Origin: DASUFI01 sp036274635
GTDB lineage: Bacteria; Planctomycetota; B15-G4
Direction of reading: 5' to 3'
NCBI GenBank assembly: GCA_036274635.1
Contig: DASUFI010000032.1
Location: 1 to 9,362, forward strand
DNA: 9,362 nt
The notes beneath the pieces are model-generated. The model saw nothing but the letters and a program-made list of their open reading frames with translations, was not told the DNA's origin and did no database searches. Positions 6,213 to 9,362 of this stretch are shown here, piece after piece; positions within the stretch are counted from its first letter, which is position 1, and each line of letters opens with the position of its first letter. Both the position numbers and the translations under genes were made by a program.

Positions 6213-6929
6213 ATGCTGCGGCTGCTGTGCCTGGCCCTGCTGCTGCCTGCCTGCGCCTCGACGCCGCGCTTCTCGGCGAATTTCGAGAGCGAGCCCACCG
6301 GCCCGCTGCCGTGGGCGACCGACAGCGACGTCGGCTGGGTGCGCTACGACCCCCAGGGCGGCCCGCCCGGGGATGCGCTCAAGATCGACCCCCTCGACGC
6401 CGGGCAGATCTCCGTGATCCCCGCCGGCCCGCTGCCGACGCAGGCGCTGCGCATCACGGCGCCGGGCGGTGCCCGGCCTGTCAGCCTGCGCGCGCTGCCC
6501 TCGGCCGCGCCGATCGGGACCGGCACGGTCACGGTCAGCTTCGCCGGCCGCTTCGAGGCGCCCGCGTCCGGCTTCAGCCCGAAGGTGCAGTGGATCATGG
6601 TCGCCACCGACAGCACCGACGAGGTGCTCGGCGGCCTGCAGCTCTCGAGCGAGGCGGGCGCTCCGGTGCTCACCTACGGCGGCCGCGAGTTCTTCTACAC
6701 CGACCCGGACCAGCCGGCCGCGAACCCGCTGCAGCCCTTCGCCCTGAGGGCCCAGATCTCTCCCGCCACGCGCACGCTCGAGCTCACGTTCGTGAGCGAC
6801 GGCAAGACCATCGTGGACGGCGAGAAGCTCGAGCTCTCCCCCACGGCCGCCAGCGACGTGGCCGCCCTGGTGTTCTGGGGCAACGAAGGCTCGCTGATCC
6901 TGGACGACGTCCAGATCTGGCAGGACTAG
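6213..6929 (+). CDS. Predicted lipoprotein with jelly-roll/LamG-like beta-sandwich domain
   Basis: Protein of 238 residues. A short hydrophobic signal sequence ends in LLLPAC-AS, so Cys14 is the likely lipidated residue; Pro at -2 is a less common lipobox choice. The mature part is strand-rich. It opens with FSANFESEPTGPLPWAT and closes with SLILDDVQIWQD, a start and end pattern common in jelly-roll and LamG/DUF1080-like domains that bind or act on polysaccharides. In between are TVTVSFAGRFEAP (104-116) and LELTFVSDGKTI (189-200). No catalytic residues can be pointed to, so binding or a structural role is as likely as enzyme activity. The ATG at 6213 has GGAG seven bases upstream (6202-6205). 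It stands alone, divergent from the transporter gene and convergent with the beta-propeller gene. Base composition matches the high-GC part of the window, unlike its right-hand neighbour. Export and lipidation are fairly sure; the substrate is unknown. Confidence 0.85.
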   Translation: MLRLLCLALLLPACASTPRFSANFESEPTGPLPWATDSDVGWVRYDPQGGPPGDALKIDPLDAGQISVIPAGPLPTQALRITAPGGARPVSLRALPSAAPIGTGTVTVSFAGRFEAPASGFSPKVQWIMVATDSTDEVLGGLQLSSEAGAPVLTYGGREFFYTDPDQPAANPLQPFALRAQISPATRTLELTFVSDGKTIVDGEKLELSPTAASDVAALVFWGNEGSLILDDVQIWQD

Positions 6930-7008
6930 TCGGCGAACCGCCGTGTGTTCTTCACCCTGGTGAACCAGATCTGACCCAAAGTCTTCCTGGCTGCGCCGCA
7001 GTCCTCGC
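6930..7008. terminator. Convergent intergenic junction with overlapping palindromes, possible bidirectional terminator
   Basis: The lipoprotein gene (plus) and the propeller gene (minus) end 79 bp apart here. TTCACC-CT-GGTGAA (6951-6964) and CTGGT-GA-ACCAG (6957-6968) are overlapping, mutually exclusive short stems, followed by the perfect palindrome CAGATCTG (6966-6973). The stems are only 5-6 bp with two-base loops, and no clear T-run follows on either strand, so terminator activity is a guess from position. The nine bases CCAGATCTG (6965-6973) also occur at 6911-6919, inside the 3' end of the lipoprotein gene. Confidence 0.3.
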
Positions 7009-8265
7009 TCATCCACCGAACAGCTTCGGTACTGGTGCCCACAACTTGCCGGTGGCTTGGATATCCACGAGCATGAACTCGCGAGTGTCCAGGTCCAACA
7101 GCAGCATGCTGCCGTCTCCGCCCGTCGTCAGCGCGAGTCGCCGGCCGCTGGCTGACCATGTTGGCTCGTACCAGGTCTCCCAGGACCAGTTTCTTTCCTC
7201 AGGCCCTCCGCGAATCAGCTGCGTGGTCGTCTGGGACTCGCGGTCATACACATTCACGTCCCAACCATCGACGTAGGCGATGCGCCGATTGTCGGACGCC
7301 CACGCCGCCTCGGTGCCGCTCGCCGGCCCATCTGTCACCTCTCCTGAATCGAGATCGATCAGGACAAAGCCACCGTGTTCGGCCTCGAATAGGACGTCGA
7401 AGTCCTTCCGGGTGTAGTCGTCGAGTTGCACGGCGGGGATTTCCTTGCCGACCTTGTAGAGGCGCTCGACGAGCAACCATCGCTCATCGGGAGACAGGGC
7501 GAGGTCGCCCGCCGTGCCGGCAGGCTCGTCGAACTCCCGTTCCACGTGGCCGTCGAGCCGCCGCTCGTCGAGGTCGTGGGGCTCGCCCGGTCGGTACTTG
7601 CCTGCTGGATTCGAGACAATGAAGAGTCGCTTGCGCGAGAGCGACAACTCCCATGACAGCGTGACTTCGGGGAGCGTGCCCTTCGCAGCGAGTGCGACGG
7701 TCGATCCATCCTCCGGGTCGAGGGCCATCAGGGATGTGCCGCCCCGACCGCTGCGCTTCTGCCAGAACGCGACCTGGTCATTCCTTTCCTCGCGCGTTAC
7801 GAAGAGCAACAGTCCGGCGGCGCTGTCGTCCACGATTCCATTGCGCCTCCAGACGGGTCCTCCATCGAGGTGCTGGTCACCCTTCTCGTTCCAGCTGTGC
7901 GTCGGAATGTTCGTCAGCGACCTGCGATGACCAGAGTCGCGGTCCATGGCGACGAGCTGCTCATGCACGTCCAGCCACACGTAACACGCCGTGCCATTTG
8001 CCGACCATGCCGGCCCGCACGTGCGCGACCAGGCGCGATCCGGATAGGTGTAGACGAGCCGAGGCTGGTGGGTTCCACCATCCAGGACGAGCAAGTCCCG
8101 ATCCTTTCTCCGGAACGCCAGCGAGGCATCCGCCCACAGCTCGCTGCGCGAGGTCCATTCACCCGTCAGCCACACGGCACGACCACGGGGCAGGTCCACT
8201 CGAGTGTCGGCCAGGGTGAATGGCGCGGTGACGCCCAGCAAGACGACGACGAGGGCATGCAGCAC
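7009..8265 (-). CDS. Exported beta-propeller protein (TolB/WD40-like repeats), function unknown
   Basis: Protein of 418 residues. Residues 1-19 look like a signal peptide (LHALVVVLLGVTAPFTLA, cleavage probably before Asp20), so the protein is likely periplasmic or secreted. The rest shows repeated blade-like units of the TolB/WD40 type, with a small-residue/Ser start and a hydrophobic strand: GPAWSANGTACYVWL (84-98), DLALSPDERWLLVE (254-267), EAAWASDNRRIAYVDG (319-334) and EPTWSASGRRLALTTGG (367-383). They are joined by strands such as FVLIDLDSGEVTDGP and SMLLLDLDTREFMLVD. Such propellers usually serve as binding or scaffolding domains; no peptidase or other catalytic domain follows. The start is GTG at 8263-8265 with a perfect GGAGGA site seven bases upstream, which places the signal peptide at the very N-terminus. 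Codon use is less GC-biased than in all other genes of the window, suggesting separate origin. It has no obvious operon partner. Confidence 0.85.
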   Translation of the reverse strand: MLHALVVVLLGVTAPFTLADTRVDLPRGRAVWLTGEWTSRSELWADASLAFRRKDRDLLVLDGGTHQPRLVYTYPDRAWSRTCGPAWSANGTACYVWLDVHEQLVAMDRDSGHRRSLTNIPTHSWNEKGDQHLDGGPVWRRNGIVDDSAAGLLLFVTREERNDQVAFWQKRSGRGGTSLMALDPEDGSTVALAAKGTLPEVTLSWELSLSRKRLFIVSNPAGKYRPGEPHDLDERRLDGHVEREFDEPAGTAGDLALSPDERWLLVERLYKVGKEIPAVQLDDYTRKDFDVLFEAEHGGFVLIDLDSGEVTDGPASGTEAAWASDNRRIAYVDGWDVNVYDRESQTTTQLIRGGPEERNWSWETWYEPTWSASGRRLALTTGGDGSMLLLDLDTREFMLVDIQATGKLWAPVPKLFGG

Positions 8266-8272
8266 GTCGAGG

Positions 8273-8278
8273 TCCTCC
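8273..8278 (-). promoter_or_regulatory. Strong ribosome-binding site fixing the GTG start of the propeller gene
   Basis: GGAGGA on the minus strand, seven bases before the GTG at 8263-8265. It decides the start over an in-frame codon further upstream and places the hydrophobic signal peptide at the N-terminus. Just upstream, CGGCCCG (8281-8287) can pair with CGGGCCG (8314-8320), a 7-bp stem with a 26-base loop in the likely leader; its relevance is unclear. Confidence 0.7.
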
Positions 8279-8450
8279 GGCGGCCCGATGACTCGATGGT
8301 AAGTCGACGACGACGGGCCGATCGGACTTCGTGGCCAGCTTCATGCGACATCGGGCGCGAAAGGCGGCCATTCGACGGACAGATCGGCGGTCTGTGCAGC
8401 CCTTCGGCTGTTCCGTCGCTCCGGATCGGACTACCGCCGAGGGACGATTC

Positions 8451-9362
8451 TCACCGCAGCACGGGCCACAGGCTGCTGAAGTCGTCGGTCCACAGCGGCG
8501 CCTGCGTCGCGTGCGCCGGCCAGGGCGTGGCGGCGGGCGCCAGCGCGGGGTCGGCGCGCAGCACGTCCGGCTCGCAGACCAGCACCCACTCGGTGTCCGC
8601 CGTGGCCCGCGCGGCGTCGCCGCGAGCCAGGACCCGCAGCGCCTGCTGGCCGTGCTGCTGCGCGAGCCGGCGCACGACGGGCGCGAGGTCGAGGTACAGG
8701 TTGCTGACGTGGAAGGCCAGGATGCCGCCCGGCGCGAGGTGCTGCTCGTAGAGCGCGAAGCACTCGTCGGTGAGCAGGTGCACGGGGATGGCGTCGCTGC
8801 TGAAGGCGTCGACGACCAGGACGTCGAAGGCCTGCGGCTGCCCGGCGTCGAGCTGGCCCTGCAGCACGAGGCGCGCGTCGCCCAGCGTGACGTCCACCTC
8901 CGCGCCGCGCTGGGAGGCGTCGGAGCAGAAGCTGAAGTACCGCAGGCCGAGGTCCACCACGGCGGGGTTGATCTCGTAGTAGGCCACGGCGTCGCCGGCC
9001 TCGGCGTAGCTGGCGATGGTGCCGGCGCCCATGCCCACCACGCCCACGCGCAGCGGGCGGTCGGCGCGGCGGCGCGCGGAGCGCAGCGCCACGTCCACGC
9101 CGCTGCCCGGGCCGTAGTAGCTGGTGGCCTCGCGGCGCCGCGCGGCGTCCTGGAACTGCACGCCGTGCAGCGTGGTGCCGTGCGTCATGGTCGTGCGCCG
9201 CATCGCCGGCTGGTCGGCGTCCACGTCGGTGATGAGCAGCACGCCGTAGAAGTTGCGCCGCACGTCCAGCACGTCGCGCTGGCCGAGCAGCAGCTTCCAG
9301 CCGCTGCTGCCCGCGCTGGGCAGCGCCGCCACCAGCACCAGCGCGCCGGCCGCCACCAGCGC
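8451..9362 (-). CDS. Membrane-fused spermidine-synthase-like protein, C-terminal part
   Basis: The last 303 codons of a gene cut by the right edge; no start is in the window. The visible part begins in a hydrophobic segment (ALVAAGALVLVAALPSA), taken as the last membrane helix of an N-terminal transporter-like region. A methyltransferase-fold aminopropyltransferase-like domain follows. Family-typical pieces are MTHGTTLHGVQF (59-70), TSYYGPGSGV (80-89), the nucleotide-binding loop GVVGMGAGTIASY (107-119), the acidic residue ending its next strand (YYEINP, 129-133), TLGDARL (159-165), and VVDAFSSDAIPVHLLTDE with GILAFHVSN (183-221). The end, PLWTDDFSSLWPVLR, is also usual. Soluble spermidine synthases transfer aminopropyl from decarboxylated S-adenosylmethionine to putrescine; membrane-fused relatives carry the same fold, but their reaction is mostly not shown. 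No speD or other polyamine gene is visible nearby. Its stop at 8451 leaves 185 bp to the propeller start at 8265, so co-transcription is possible but not shown. Confidence 0.88.
   Translation of the reverse strand, partial: ALVAAGALVLVAALPSAGSSGWKLLLGQRDVLDVRRNFYGVLLITDVDADQPAMRRTTMTHGTTLHGVQFQDAARRREATSYYGPGSGVDVALRSARRRADRPLRVGVVGMGAGTIASYAEAGDAVAYYEINPAVVDLGLRYFSFCSDASQRGAEVDVTLGDARLVLQGQLDAGQPQAFDVLVVDAFSSDAIPVHLLTDECFALYEQHLAPGGILAFHVSNLYLDLAPVVRRLAQQHGQQALRVLARGDAARATADTEWVLVCEPDVLRADPALAPAATPWPAHATQAPLWTDDFSSLWPVLR

Noticed and set aside
6205..6417. Alternative start at GTG 6205 in another frame for the lipoprotein region
   Set aside because: It gives a Cys/Arg-rich short peptide; the ATG at 6213 gives a proper signal sequence and lipobox.
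7870..8751. Plus-strand open frame of 293 codons over the propeller start and the spermidine-synthase-like gene end
   Set aside because: It is antisense to two supported genes, spans their intergenic gap, and has Arg/Ser-rich composition without domains.

Overview
The window is a very GC-rich bacterial segment with strong G/C preference at third codon positions, tightly overlapping genes and several GTG/TTG starts. The organism cannot be named from the sequence alone. The gene content (type IV pilus or type II secretion inner-membrane genes, a jelly-roll plus helical-repeat membrane protein, a jelly-roll lipoprotein, and a membrane-fused spermidine-synthase-like protein) and base composition would fit a high-GC planctomycete or a myxobacterium-like Gram-negative. 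That is inference.

Region 1 (1-4389, all on the minus strand, read right to left) is a compact operon. It starts with an unrecognised single-pass membrane protein carrying a jelly-roll-like domain, a second beta domain and a C-terminal helical region. Next comes one protein that joins a PilM-like actin-fold ATPase to a PilN-like membrane and coiled-coil part, then a PilO/GspM-like protein, and finally the first 56 codons of another single-pass membrane protein that runs off the left edge. Junctions overlap by 4 bp and 1 bp, then are separated by 4 bp, so translation is probably coupled. The set looks like the inner-membrane alignment/assembly platform (PilMNO, or GspL-GspM) of a type IV pilus or type II secretion machine. 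The PilM-PilN fusion gives the layout of GspL while keeping recognisable PilM nucleotide-binding motifs.

Region 2 (4390-4759) has no convincing gene. It holds a large nested inverted repeat (4592-4730) built from two diverged copies of a palindromic 35-bp unit. It lies between the end of the transporter gene and the start of the pilus-type operon.

Region 3 (4760-6929) holds two divergent genes separated by 106 bp: an AtoE-family short-chain fatty acid transporter on the minus strand, and a lipoprotein with a jelly-roll/LamG-like body on the plus strand.

Region 4 (6930-8450) has visibly lower GC. For example, bases 7021-7080 are about 57% G+C against about 82% for 1201-1260, by hand count. 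It contains one exported beta-propeller protein on the minus strand. The convergent junction with the lipoprotein (6930-7008) holds overlapping palindromes that may be a terminator or a mobile-repeat remnant.

Region 5 (8451-9362, minus strand, cut by the right edge) is the C-terminal part of a membrane-fused spermidine-synthase-like methyltransferase-fold protein.

The most interesting part is the pilus/secretion platform operon, with its GspL-like PilM-PilN fusion and its unfamiliar leading gene.
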